The notes beneath the pieces were generated by a model. It saw only the letters and a list, made by a program, of their open reading frames with translations. It made no database searches and was not told the origin of the DNA. From contig NZ_FCOM02000021.1 in assembly GCF_001544695.2 (NCBI RefSeq), positions 53,803-117,802 on the forward strand: a stretch of 64,000 nt of DNA, written 5' to 3'. Positions 20,301 through 28,028 of the stretch are shown here, piece by piece (positions within the stretch are counted from its first letter, which is position 1; each line of letters starts with the position of its first letter). Source of the DNA: Caballeronia arvi (GTDB taxonomy: Bacteria > Pseudomonadota > Gammaproteobacteria > Burkholderiales > Burkholderiaceae). The translations under genes were made by a program, and so were the position numbers.

Positions 20301-23300
20301 ACGGTCGGCTGGTTCACCTGCATGTATCCCGTGCTTATCGACGTCGAAAGCGATGCGGTGCCCGGCGCGCTGGTGAAGCGCGTCAAGGAAACGCTGCGCG
20401 CCCTGCCCGACAACGGCATCGGCTACGGGCTGCTCCGCTACCTCAACGCGTCGACCGCCGAAGATTTGCGCGGCGCGCGTGCGCAACTGTCGTTCAATTA
20501 TCTCGGCCGCTTCGGACGGTCCGGCGGCGCGTGGTCGCCGCTCCACGGCTTGTCGTTCGAAGGCGGCGACGCTCCCGATGCGCCCTTGTCCCATGCGATC
20601 GCACTCGATGCGCAAGTGATCGAAGACGACGACGGTCCGCGCCTCCACGCGCACTGGACCTTCGCCGGCGCCCTGTTCGACGACGCCGCCATCCGCGAAC
20701 TCGCCCAGCGCTGGTTCGACGCGCTGCGCGAGATCGCCACGCTCGAATCCGGCGGGCTCACGCCGTCCGACATTTGCGCCGGTCTCACGCAGTCCGAGAT
20801 CGATGCAATCGAGGCCGTAACGCCCGGCGTGCAGGACATCCTGCCGCTCTTGCCTTTGCAAGAGGGATTGCTGTTCCATTCGCGGTTCGACGCAGCCGGT
20901 CCCGATCCCTACATCGCGCAACTTTCGCTGACGCTCGATGGGCCGCTCGACAGCGCTCGCCTGCGGGCCGCGGCGGATGCGCTGCTCGCGCGTCACGAAG
21001 CGTTGCGGACCGGCATCCGGACGATCGGTGGCCGGCCGGTTCAGGTGATCGCCGCCGCGCCCGCTGCGCCGTGGCGTGAGATGGATGTATCGGCCGAGAC
21101 CGATGTGGCGGCGGCGCTGTCGGCGATTCTGGCGTCGGAGCGCGAACGCCGGTTCGATGTCGAGCGGCCGCCGCTGCTGCGCTTCGTGCTCGTCAGGACC
21201 GGCCCGCGACAGCATCGGCTCATCATGAGCAACCATCATCTGCTGCTGGATGGCTGGTCGATGCCCGTCGTCGTGTCCGATCTGATGGCGCTCTATGCCG
21301 GCGAAACGCTGAGCCGCAGCCTGCCGTTGCGCGATCAGCACGCATGGCTCGCACGCCAGGACACGGCGGCGGCACGCGCTGCGTGGCGCGATGCGCTGCA
21401 TGGGCTGGACGGCCCGACGCGGCTCGCCGGCCCCGCATCGGCCGCGCATGCACGGGATGTGCACACGGCGCACATCGATCTGTCCGAAGAACTCAGCGGC
21501 AGGCTGTCCGCCCTCGCGCAACGCTACGGCGCGACGCTGAGCACGATCCTTCAGGCGTGCTGGGCCGTGCTGCTCGCAAGGCTCACGGGACGCGACGACA
21601 TCGCGTTCGGCATTACCGTTTCCGGCCGTCCCGCCGAGTTGCCGGATATCGAGCGGCGCGTGGGCCTCTTCATCAACACGGTGCCGCTGAGAGTCCGACT
21701 CGATCCGCGCGAACGCTGGTCTGCTCTCTTTTGCCGCATGCAGGCGAGTCACGCGGATCTGCTGACGCATCAGCACCTCGGCCTGACCGACATCTTGGCG
21801 TCGTCGGGCCACGGCGAATTGTTCGACACGCTGCTGATCGTCGAGAACTATCCGATGGCCGCCCGGCACGTCGATAAAGCGTCGGACGGCGTTGCGATCA
21901 GCGGCATCGACGGATACGACGGCACGCACTATCCGGTGACGCTCGTCGCGATTCCGGGAAAGCGTCTGGCGCTGCGTCTGGACTATCGCGGCGACGCGCA
22001 CTCGTCGCCCGCGCCGCCCGCCCTGTTGGACAGGCTCGTCCATCTGCTGGAGCGCGTCGCTGAAACGCCGGAGAACGCGATCGCGAGCGGCGATCTGCTG
22101 GCATCGGCGGAAGCGCAACGGCTGCGCGCGTGGAACGACACGATCCGCGCAACGCCCGATCACGACATCGCGAAACTGGTCTCGCAGCAGGCGCGCCGCA
22201 AGCCCGATGCCGTCGCCGTCGAGCAGGGCGAGCATCGCTTGACGTATGCCGAAATCGAACGGCGCTCGAATGATCTGGCGCGCATGCTGAATGCGCGAGG
22301 CATCGGCGCGGACGATCTGGTCGCGCTGACCTTGCCGCGCACGCCGGAAATCGTCGTCGCGATGCTCGGCGTGCTCAAAAGCGGCGCGGCTTTCCTGCCG
22401 ATCGATCCGAACTATCCGCAGGCGCGCATCGCGGCCATGCTCGCCGATGCGAAGCCGTCGCTGACCCTCGACCGCCTGCCGGCGCATGACGTCAGCGATC
22501 CGTCACGCAACGCGCCCATGCCTTCGACGCGCGGGCACGGTCTCGCCTACGCGATCTACACGTCCGGCTCCACCGGCACGCCGAAGGGCGTCGCCGTGAC
22601 GCGCGCCGGACTCGCCAACCTGCTCGCGTCGATGCAGGAGCGCATCGGCTTCGCGGCTGGCGACCGCATGCTCGCTGTGACGACGCTCGGCTTCGACATC
22701 GCGTGTCTCGAGTTGCTCGGCCCGCTGCTGGCGGGAGCGACGATCGTGCTCGCCGCCGCCGATGACGTGCAGAATCCGCGGCGTCTCGCGCGCCTCGCTC
22801 GCGACTCCCGCGCCAGCGTGATGCAGGCGACGCCCACCCTCTGGGACGCGTTGCTCGGCGAAACCAGTGAGCGAACCGCCTTCAGACTGGCGCTCGCAGG
22901 CGGCGAAGCGCTGTCCGCGCATCTCGCGAAGCGTCTGCAGGCGCACGCGCGCCGCGTCATCAACGTCTACGGGCCGACGGAAACCACGGTGTGGTCGACG
23001 TCGAGTGAACTCGCGGGCGCGGAACCGTCCATCGGACGGCCGCTCTGGAACACGCGCGTCTACGTGCTCGACCGCTGGCTCGGCCGTTGTCCGCCGGACA
23101 CGGTGGGCGAGCTGTACATCGCGGGGCGCGGGCTCGCGCGCGGGTATATCGGCCGAGCGGATCTGACCGCGGAGCGCTTCATCGCGGACCCTCATGGCGA
23201 ACCGGGCGACCGCATGTACCGCACCGGCGATCTCGCGCGCTGGTCCGTCGATGGCGAATTGCAATGCCTCGGCCGATCGGATCATCAGGTGAAGATTCGC

Positions 23301-24608
23301 GGCTTTCGCGTCGAGCCCGGCGAAGTCGAAGCGGCGTTGCGCGCGCAGGAACACGTCCACGACTGTGCCGTCGCGATGATGAACGGGCAACTCATCGCGT
23401 ATCTCGTCGCCGATACCGGATTCGACGAAGCCGCCGCGCGCGCCGCCCTCGCCCGCAACCTGCCCGGCCACATGATTCCCGCGATATTTACGACGCTCGA
23501 CCACCTTCCCGTGACGCTGAACGGCAAGCTCGATCGCGCCGCGCTGCCCGCGCCCGAACGCGCGCCGCGCCGCTTCCAGACGCCGCGCACCGCACGCGAA
23601 GCGGAACTGGCGCATCTATTTGCGGAAGCGCTCCAGCTCGACACCGTATCGATCGACGATAACTTCTTCGCGCTCGGCGGACACTCGCTGCGCGCGGCAC
23701 GCCTCGTCAATCGCATCCGCGATCGCATGGGCGCAGATCTCGGCATCCGCGCGCTGTTCGAAGCGCCGACTGTCGCGCTGCTCGGCGAACGGCTGGGTCA
23801 GCATCGCGCGTCCGATGCGCTCGCGCCCCTCCTTCCGCTGCAGCACGCGACGGCCACCGCGCCGCTCTTTTGCGTGCATCCCGGCTACGGCCTGAGCTGG
23901 TGCTATGCGACGCTGATTCCGCATATCGGCGTCGATGTGCCGTTGTACGGGCTGCAATCGCCGATCCTCAGCGGGGAAACCGCGCCGCCTTCAGTCGCCG
24001 GACTCGCCGATCGATATATCGCGCATATCCGCACGATCCAGCCGCGCGGTCCGTATCGCCTGATGGGATGGTCGTTCGGCGGACTCGTCGCGCATCGGAT
24101 CGCGTCGAGCCTGGAAGCTCAGGGCGAGACCGTCGCGCATGTCGTGCTGCTCGACAGTCATCTGATACGCGATGCGCGGCACGAACCGCCCACGCCACTC
24201 ACGCATCTTCAAAACGTGCTGGCGATGATCGGCTATCCGCACGGCGACGCATCGCACGACGTGTTGCGATGGGACCGCGTGATGGCGCATATGCGCGCCA
24301 TCGAAAGTCCGCTCGCGCACATTCCCGAAAGCGCGCTGCCAGCGCTGGTCGACGCCACCGCGTGCCACGCGTCGCTCGCAGCGTCGTTCCGCCCGGCGCC
24401 GCTCAGTGCGCCGATAACCTACGTGCGCGCCGCGGCGTTGCCGGGCGCCGACGCTTCGCTACAGCAATGGCGCGCGAGTGCACGCGGCGCGCTCGACGTG
24501 ATCGACGTGCCGTACGAACACGACCACATGATGCGGGCCGACGCGCTCGCCGTCATCGGGCCGATCATTCGTGATCTCTTTGCCAAACGGGTGAGCCACA
24601 GTGAATGA
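11394..24608 (+). CDS. Four-module NRPS-2: A-T-C-A-T-C-A-T-E-C-A-T-TE
   Basis: The protein has 4404 residues from the ATG at 11394 (AAGAAAG upstream). Domains: A1 and T1 (Ser566) with no C domain, hence chain initiation; C2 (HHIAFDG at 753), A2, T2 (Ser1619, GGDS type); C3 (HHMLIDG at 1821), A3, T3 (Ser2631); E (HHYVVDG at 2814, then NYLGRFG); C4 (HHLLLDG at 3281), A4, T4 (Ser4098); TE (GWSFGG, Ser4227). Specificity codes aligned by eye: A1 IDTTISFGD(K), lacking Asp235 but with Asp236, like beta-alanine domains; A2 DAYLLGCVF(K), unassigned; A3 DASTVAAVC(K), Tyr-like; A4 DILQLGVVW(K), Gly-like. Predicted product: beta-amino acid - X - D-Tyr - Gly. C3 is of the same sub-type as C4, which accepts a D-residue, yet module 2 has no E domain. 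The stop overlaps the next gene's start by 8 bp. Confidence 0.95.
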   Translation: MDALTDSLGDGHGEAHWSADELTTLTVCDLLERQAARTPATAALVQGARQMTYAELNVRANRLADQLASRGLGPGDLVAIALPRSFDMVQAILGVLGCGAAYLPLDPAYPQDRLAFMARDARPACLVTNSALVAELAETAQGIPILHLVDLPGDDHVTHGAARARIRPRPQPLDAAYVIYTSGSTGRPKGVIGLHAGLVNRLCWAAETYAFAPGETVLAKSSMSFIDGATELLAPLIAGATVALTDATAAKDPSLLAADIARFGIGRITVVPSLLAALIDQPDHEALNRCPLWICSGETLPPALAQRFAAAAPRARLVNFYGSSEASGDSLHAVATIGNDAPIGQPIWNTSAYVLDERLRRCAAGEPGELYIAGMGLARGYLDQPGLTAERFLADPFGPSGSRMYRTGDRARLRDDGHIEYLGRADRQVKLRGFRVEPGEIEAALFAQKEVAAAAVMPHEDAPGDARLIAYIVPAPGYDEAALRAALARRMPDYMLPSAFVAVSALPLLPNGKLDRAALPEARRETLGGRAGRTPLEIELARLFAAVLRMGNIGVRDDFFARGGHSLLAARLANQIRSALQIDVSVGDVFQAPTIEQLAALLAGRGARRPRLLADASPERDALSAGQQGLWFLARLGTGAAAAAYNLPFAFDLTGPCNESALRLALRDVIERHESLRTLFLYGERGLHTHVLAPDELDAPLVISDVSDVTSTDLERHVAREIQTPFDLEREIPFRARLLRRAPDHAVLVFDFHHIAFDGASLAPFLRDVSAAYSARVAGNAPRWTPLPVQYADYVNWQRDLLGHADETNSVARRQLAYWRDALAGLPDEMPLPRVRARTADAMSHAERIGVHFDASFHRRAARFAQAHHVTLFMVLQTGLVAVLRRFGAGADVVIGTPGEGRFDEQLKDLVGYFANSLVLRVDASGDPTFRDLLHRVRETDLAAYANQDVPFASIVEALNPERCDARHPLFQVALTLEYRDDATLALDGVTVMPRAVANAAAKFDLAFELTAHGGDDDDYGVIEGSLEFAADLFAPATARRMAAALQRLLDEAIADPDMGVGRYAVLAPDEQAAMLALGVPSRQGHRAAQSIPQRFAEIVARQPHAIALRAGDRALTYRELDLMSNRLARCLAKHGVARETPVAVDMARSMELIVATLAIVKAGGCYLPLYRGQSMERRQRMLADTRTVLVLHDANAAEDWPVPALRIESALLDEGNDSAVDIDIAPQALFNVMYTSGSSGQPKGIELTHTGLVDMALDLPHFASQRVLFQSAYAFDASSYEIWGALLRGDELVVATCEQLTPADLRREIADHGVHNMLLTTSLFNLLVTEDLECLNGLRVILTGGDTASVASFHRVLQRFPDMILMNCYGPTETSVFVSGFRATLERRLQHPVPIGRPRETAPVRVLDDFLNPCPIGVAGDLYIAGNALARGYVGQAGLTAERFVADPYGAPGARMYRTGDLARWNEEEQLEFIGRADQQVKVRGLRVELGEIETVLSEQPSIRACAVLPQQDSVAASRLVAYVVADAGYDESRVRAALRQRLPDYMVPVGFVRLDRLPITRNGKLDRRALPAFQARTNATRPPATPREATLVELFANVLGLTSASADDSFFALGGDSILSIQLVSRARRAGLVLTPAEVFREKTPAALAIVARDLRVVDPSGDASWPGMPPGVVSSLRAAIPGLTDVLPLAPLQEGLLFHAMYDTSAADPYIVQLVLAFEGHLDHARLRYAVGALVQRHEALRVSFHGVDGRVAQALHATVEISWRDVDLRHAPDPRDALASWLNEDRKRRFDVTSAPLLRAALVRMAPGRQRLVLSLHHMLIDGWSMPVIVAELMRHYAGDDLGPAPPLREQFVWLAQQDREAARRAWKQALAGLDGPTRLVANADTGSSAVQESVTEKLDAETTARLKACARDRGLTLATFAQGAWAMLLGHWTGQRDIVFGVTAAGRPAELQDIERRVGLFINTLPLRVTLRAGETVAQLLGRIQQDQSAMLPYQHLGLNEVQALAGHGELFDTLVVFENYPAAETSVEIDGVVLQDMTIDDTTHYPVSLMVTPGAELELRIDHRAERVSGHDARRLLAMLLRMLRAMAAQPDGLAAHIDLIADDERDAIRRWNATAHPVARDDIATLFSAQAARTPDAIALTQGSARLTYRELERRSNALAHYLAGRGIGPERIVALTMSRTPDIVVAMLGVLKSGAAYLPVDPQYPQARIAAMLADARPALVLDALPPLADWPADRLQRAIAPGHPAYVIYTSGSSGAPKGVVVTRAGLPGLVDAQAQRFGITPASRVLQFASLSFDAAVSEILVTLLRGARLVLADPALMSAERIAALIREEAISCVTLPPALLAVMEPASIPPTCAIVTAGEAISPETAARWSDGRRLLNAYGPTEVTVCATMSDDLDGPAAPIGRPVLNGQIHVLDACLRPCAIGVSGEIYVAGTGLARGYHARPDLTAERFVANPFGAPGTRLYRTGDLGRWRADGQLEFLGRADQQIKLRGFRIEPGEIEAALAKEDGVRACAVAVRDRRLVAYIVPAAAFDARSLRASVSRRLPEYMVPASIVELEALPLTPNGKLDRRALPSPAREASAPRVPASDRGTLIARLFAEVLECGDVQPDDSFFALGGDSILSIRFVSRARSAGLDLSPADVFRHKTPAALAQIAGIIAGTRGAAASLHDDATGRVPATPIMRWLGERGGPMTAFSQSMLVALPAGVDRTTLAQALQAVIARHALLRARLVDDELDAGSVTVDADTLLHTIDARRLTDTDIEREAARERERAENWLAPQHGRLVRAAWFDRGDVTGRLLLTVHHYVVDGVSWRILLDDLAQAHDLASNGQPPALPPVPTSFRRWARHLHDEAHTARRVAEAQRWRRIVSAPDMLPGTRPLEPTDTFATARRVSLRLDAATTSRLLGVIPALFHGGVNDVLIAGYALAVSGWRNGARSVLLDLEGHGREPGDSGLDLSQTVGWFTCMYPVLIDVESDAVPGALVKRVKETLRALPDNGIGYGLLRYLNASTAEDLRGARAQLSFNYLGRFGRSGGAWSPLHGLSFEGGDAPDAPLSHAIALDAQVIEDDDGPRLHAHWTFAGALFDDAAIRELAQRWFDALREIATLESGGLTPSDICAGLTQSEIDAIEAVTPGVQDILPLLPLQEGLLFHSRFDAAGPDPYIAQLSLTLDGPLDSARLRAAADALLARHEALRTGIRTIGGRPVQVIAAAPAAPWREMDVSAETDVAAALSAILASERERRFDVERPPLLRFVLVRTGPRQHRLIMSNHHLLLDGWSMPVVVSDLMALYAGETLSRSLPLRDQHAWLARQDTAAARAAWRDALHGLDGPTRLAGPASAAHARDVHTAHIDLSEELSGRLSALAQRYGATLSTILQACWAVLLARLTGRDDIAFGITVSGRPAELPDIERRVGLFINTVPLRVRLDPRERWSALFCRMQASHADLLTHQHLGLTDILASSGHGELFDTLLIVENYPMAARHVDKASDGVAISGIDGYDGTHYPVTLVAIPGKRLALRLDYRGDAHSSPAPPALLDRLVHLLERVAETPENAIASGDLLASAEAQRLRAWNDTIRATPDHDIAKLVSQQARRKPDAVAVEQGEHRLTYAEIERRSNDLARMLNARGIGADDLVALTLPRTPEIVVAMLGVLKSGAAFLPIDPNYPQARIAAMLADAKPSLTLDRLPAHDVSDPSRNAPMPSTRGHGLAYAIYTSGSTGTPKGVAVTRAGLANLLASMQERIGFAAGDRMLAVTTLGFDIACLELLGPLLAGATIVLAAADDVQNPRRLARLARDSRASVMQATPTLWDALLGETSERTAFRLALAGGEALSAHLAKRLQAHARRVINVYGPTETTVWSTSSELAGAEPSIGRPLWNTRVYVLDRWLGRCPPDTVGELYIAGRGLARGYIGRADLTAERFIADPHGEPGDRMYRTGDLARWSVDGELQCLGRSDHQVKIRGFRVEPGEVEAALRAQEHVHDCAVAMMNGQLIAYLVADTGFDEAAARAALARNLPGHMIPAIFTTLDHLPVTLNGKLDRAALPAPERAPRRFQTPRTAREAELAHLFAEALQLDTVSIDDNFFALGGHSLRAARLVNRIRDRMGADLGIRALFEAPTVALLGERLGQHRASDALAPLLPLQHATATAPLFCVHPGYGLSWCYATLIPHIGVDVPLYGLQSPILSGETAPPSVAGLADRYIAHIRTIQPRGPYRLMGWSFGGLVAHRIASSLEAQGETVAHVVLLDSHLIRDARHEPPTPLTHLQNVLAMIGYPHGDASHDVLRWDRVMAHMRAIESPLAHIPESALPALVDATACHASLAASFRPAPLSAPITYVRAAALPGADASLQQWRASARGALDVIDVPYEHDHMMRADALAVIGPIIRDLFAKRVSHSE

Positions 24609-26121
24609 GCTATCGCGGCATCTGGCAGCGCGGCCCCTGACCGGCCGTGCCTTCATGGACAGCTTGCAGGACGGACGCGAGGTCTTCTTCAACGGCGAGC
24701 GGATCGACGATATCGCCGTGCATCCGGCCTTTCGCAACAGCGCGCGCTCGCTGGCCCGTCTCTACGATGCGCTGCACGATCCCGCGCACCGGTCCGAGCT
24801 GACGTGCGCGACGGACACGGGCAACGACGGCTACACGCATCGTTATTTCCGGCATGCGAGAAGCGCGGACGATCTCGTCGGACAGCAACAGGCCATCGCG
24901 GGCTGGGCGCGGCTCACGTATGGCTGGATGGGACGCACGCCGGACTACAAGGCGTCGATCATGAATACGCTCGACATCAACGCCGACTATTACGGCGCGT
25001 ATGCCGACAACGCGCGGCAATGGCACAAGCTCGCGCAGGAAAACGTGCCGTTCCTGAACCATGCGCTCGCCAATCCGCCGATCGATCGCGCGCAGCCGGA
25101 CAAGGCACAGGACGTCTACATTCACATCGACGAAGAGACCGACGGCGGTCTCGTGATTTCGGGCGCGAAGGTCGTTGCGACGTCGGCAGCGTTCACGCAC
25201 TACACGTTTCTGAGCCATCACGCGGGCATCGCGAAGAGCGACAAGAGCCGCGCCGTCATGTTCTTCACGCCGATGAATGCGCCCGGCCTGAAGCTGATCT
25301 GCCGCAACTCCTACGAGTATCAGGCGACGCAATGCTCCAGCCCGTTCGACTCGCCGCTCAGCTCGCGCTTCGACGAGAACGACGCCATCCTGATTCTCGA
25401 TCGCGTGTTCGTTCCGTGGGAAAACGTGCTGAGTCACGGCGTCGATGCGACGCTGCCGGATTTTCCGGTCGCGTCCGGATTCATGCACGGCACGAGCTTT
25501 CACGGCTGCACGCGTTTTGCCGTGAAGCTCGACTTTCTCGCGGGGCTGTTGTCGAAGGCGCTGCACGTCACGAGCGGCGACGAGTTCCGCGGCAATCAGG
25601 TGATGCTCGGCGAAGTCATCGCGCTGCGTCACATGTTCTGGTCCCTGTCCAACACGATGGCGCGCCAGCCCGATCGCTGGGTTCACGGCGCGGTGCTGCC
25701 GAACTTGCATGCGGCGCTTGCCTATCGCACGCTCGCGCCCGATGCCTATGGACGCATCAAGGAGATCGTGCACAAGATCGTCGCGTCCGCGCTGATCTAT
25801 CTGCCCTCATCCACGCGCGACTTCGACAATCCCGACATCGACCGGTATCTGTCCCGTTACGTGCGCGGCTCGAACGGCATCGGCCACAGGGAGCGCATCA
25901 AGCTGATGAAGCTGATGTGGGACGCGGTCGGCACGGAGTTCGCGGGGCGTCACGAACTATACGAACGCAATTACATGGGCAGCCACGAAGAAGTTAAGGT
26001 GCATCTGCAAGCGATGGCGTCGGCGGATGGCTCGCTCGCGCAGATGACGGATCTGGTCGACCGGTGCCTGGCCGACTACGATGAGACCGGATGGGTCAAT
26101 CCTGTCTGGAAAACGCCGTGA
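24601..26121 (+). CDS. HpaB-family FADH2-dependent phenol monooxygenase
   Basis: This 506-residue protein matches the 4-hydroxyphenylacetate 3-hydroxylase (HpaB) family along its length. It has the N-terminal TGRAFMDSLQDGREVFFNGE segment, HRYFRHARSADDL, DVYIHIDEETDGG, RVFVPWENVL and the C-terminal ERNYMGSHEE. Known members add an ortho hydroxyl to phenols, and some act on carrier-bound tyrosine derivatives in antibiotic pathways (for example SgcC). Translation starts at GTG 24601, inside the last codons of NRPS-2, so the two genes are probably translationally coupled. A Tyr-type A domain in NRPS-2 makes ring hydroxylation of that Tyr, free or carrier-bound, the natural hypothesis. A flavin reductase partner is not encoded nearby. 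Confidence 0.9.
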   Translation: MNELSRHLAARPLTGRAFMDSLQDGREVFFNGERIDDIAVHPAFRNSARSLARLYDALHDPAHRSELTCATDTGNDGYTHRYFRHARSADDLVGQQQAIAGWARLTYGWMGRTPDYKASIMNTLDINADYYGAYADNARQWHKLAQENVPFLNHALANPPIDRAQPDKAQDVYIHIDEETDGGLVISGAKVVATSAAFTHYTFLSHHAGIAKSDKSRAVMFFTPMNAPGLKLICRNSYEYQATQCSSPFDSPLSSRFDENDAILILDRVFVPWENVLSHGVDATLPDFPVASGFMHGTSFHGCTRFAVKLDFLAGLLSKALHVTSGDEFRGNQVMLGEVIALRHMFWSLSNTMARQPDRWVHGAVLPNLHAALAYRTLAPDAYGRIKEIVHKIVASALIYLPSSTRDFDNPDIDRYLSRYVRGSNGIGHRERIKLMKLMWDAVGTEFAGRHELYERNYMGSHEEVKVHLQAMASADGSLAQMTDLVDRCLADYDETGWVNPVWKTP

Positions 26122-26134
26122 ACACGAGGACGAG

Positions 26135-26338
26135 ATGAATCCTTTCGACGATGAAACCGGCGAGTTCCTCGTGCTGCGCAATGACGAAGGGCAGCATTCG
26201 CTATGGCCGTCGTTCGCGCCGGTGCCCGCGGGATGGGAGAGCGTGTTCGGCGTGGCGGCGCGCGCGGCGTGCGTGGCCTATATCAACGAGAACTGGACCG
26301 ACATCCGGCCAGCGAGCCTGCGGCGCGACGCGCCGTAG
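26135..26338 (+). CDS. MbtH-like NRPS accessory protein
   Basis: This 67-residue protein has the MbtH hallmarks in order: NPFDDE at the N-terminus, HSLWPSF, PAGW and NWTDIRP. Proteins of this family bind A domains and are often needed for their solubility and amino-acid activation. The ATG at 26135 is preceded by GAGGACGAG. It lies 13 bp after the HpaB-type gene and 20 bp before the exporter gene, inside the NRPS-2 operon, so it most likely serves NRPS-2. A second MbtH gene at 49849 accompanies NRPS-3. Confidence 0.95.
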   Translation: MNPFDDETGEFLVLRNDEGQHSLWPSFAPVPAGWESVFGVAARAACVAYINENWTDIRPASLRRDAP

Positions 26339-26358
26339 CACGGAGACCGCAAGCACAC

Positions 26359-27990
26359 ATGAAATTCATCAAGCTCCTGTTCGCCGAGGCTAAACGCGGC
26401 CACGTCCCCCTGCTGCTGGCCTCGACGCTGCCGGGCGTGATGATGTCCGGCGTGATCGCACTGGTCACGACCGTCGCGAACTACGATCAGTCGAAGGGAC
26501 CGAATATCTATCTGATGGGGTTCTTCATCATCGCCAGCGTCGCGCTGCTGCTGGCGATGAACTATGCGCTGAACGCAACGACCGTCGTCATTTCGAACTT
26601 CATCCTGCAGAAGCGTCTGAACATCGCGCGGGCGGTGCGGTCGCTGGACCTGGAGGCGTATGAAAACATCGGCCCCATTCGCGTCGATTACGCCATCGGC
26701 CGGGACTTGCAGACCATCGAGGAAGCCGCGCCGACCGTCATCGTGCTGATCTATTTCGTCACGCAGTTATTGTCTTCCGCGCTTTATATCGGCTATCTGT
26801 CGCTGATTGCGTTCGCGATTACGCTGCTGTTTCTCAGCGTCGCGACGTTCTTTTATCGCAGCAGCTATGCGTATGCGGAAGCGCTCTCGAAGGAAGCGAC
26901 GGAACTCGAAAGCGCTTTTCGTTCGAGCTTCGATCATCTATTGCGCGGCTTTCGCGAGATCAAGATGAATGCGCGCCGCGACACCGATCTCTTCGATAAC
27001 TACATCGTGCAGCGCGCGCTCGCCGTGCAGGATCTGCGCGTGAGTTCGGGGCGCGGCTTCAATCGCGGCCAGACGCTGAGCGATGCGTTCTTCTACGGCC
27101 TGCTCGGCTGCATGGTGTTTCTGACGCCCTACTACATCAGCGACACATCGACGCCCGCGAAGATCATTCTCGTCATCGTGTTTTCCGGCGGCGCCATCGC
27201 CAGTCTGATTCAGGCATTGCCCGCGGTGTCGCGCGCCGATCTCGCCGTCGACCGGCTCGATGCGCTCGAAGGCGAACTCGATCAGGCGAAACGCGCGGCC
27301 GAAGCGGGCGCGGGCGGCAACAAGGCGGAACTGGTGCACGGCATCACGCTGAGCGGCGTGAGCTACCGCTACAAGAATGGGGACGGACAGCAAGGCTTTG
27401 CGGTCGGCCCATGCGATCTGTTCATCAAGGCGGGCGAAGTGACCTTCATCGCGGGCGGCAATGGCAGCGGCAAGTCGACGCTGATCAATCTGATCACGCA
27501 GCTCTATGCGCAGGATGCGGGCGAAGTGCGCTGGGACGCAACCACCGTCGCCGATGACAACGCGGCGGCGTATCGCCAGCTCTTTTCGGTGATCTTCTCG
27601 GACTTCCATCTGTTCGACCGTCTCTATGGACTCGACGCCGCGCATGACGATCTCGCCGACCTGATCCGTGAAATGGATCTGTCGGAGAAGGTCCATTACA
27701 AGCAGGGGCGCTTCAGCACGACGGATCTGTCGAGCGGACAACGCAAGCGCCTCGCGATGGTCAGCGCGCTCGCGGAAGGCCGGCCCGTTCTCATCTTCGA
27801 TGAATGGGCCGCCGATCAGGACCCGCAGTTTCGCCGCTATTACTACGAGAAGTTGCTGCCGCGGCTGAAGGCCGCGGGGAAGACGATCATCGCTGTGAGT
27901 CATGACGACCGGTGGTTCAAGGCCGCCGACAAGGTCATCTGGATGGAGGAAGGCAAGGTGCAGCGGGTGTTGACCGCGACGGATGCGTGA
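26359..27990 (+). CDS. Cyclic-peptide-export-type ABC transporter (SyrD/PvdE-like)
   Basis: This 543-residue half-transporter fuses a membrane domain (about six helices in residues 1-300) to an ATPase domain. The ATPase has Walker A GGNGSGKST (366-374), signature LSSGQRKR (457-464) and Walker B VLIFDEWAADQDP. The DEWAADQDP form and the LFDNY and FSDFHLFDRLYG segments are typical of the cyclic peptide export family found with pyoverdine and syringomycin synthetases. I chose the ATG at 26359 because the hydrophobic domain begins there, with GGAG upstream. It is the last gene of the NRPS-2 operon and probably exports the peptide or a precursor across the inner membrane. Confidence 0.93.
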   Translation: MKFIKLLFAEAKRGHVPLLLASTLPGVMMSGVIALVTTVANYDQSKGPNIYLMGFFIIASVALLLAMNYALNATTVVISNFILQKRLNIARAVRSLDLEAYENIGPIRVDYAIGRDLQTIEEAAPTVIVLIYFVTQLLSSALYIGYLSLIAFAITLLFLSVATFFYRSSYAYAEALSKEATELESAFRSSFDHLLRGFREIKMNARRDTDLFDNYIVQRALAVQDLRVSSGRGFNRGQTLSDAFFYGLLGCMVFLTPYYISDTSTPAKIILVIVFSGGAIASLIQALPAVSRADLAVDRLDALEGELDQAKRAAEAGAGGNKAELVHGITLSGVSYRYKNGDGQQGFAVGPCDLFIKAGEVTFIAGGNGSGKSTLINLITQLYAQDAGEVRWDATTVADDNAAAYRQLFSVIFSDFHLFDRLYGLDAAHDDLADLIREMDLSEKVHYKQGRFSTTDLSSGQRKRLAMVSALAEGRPVLIFDEWAADQDPQFRRYYYEKLLPRLKAAGKTIIAVSHDDRWFKAADKVIWMEEGKVQRVLTATDA

Positions 27991-28028
27991 CGTCGCCCAC
28001 ATCACGCTCGTCGACCCGCAAACGCAAC

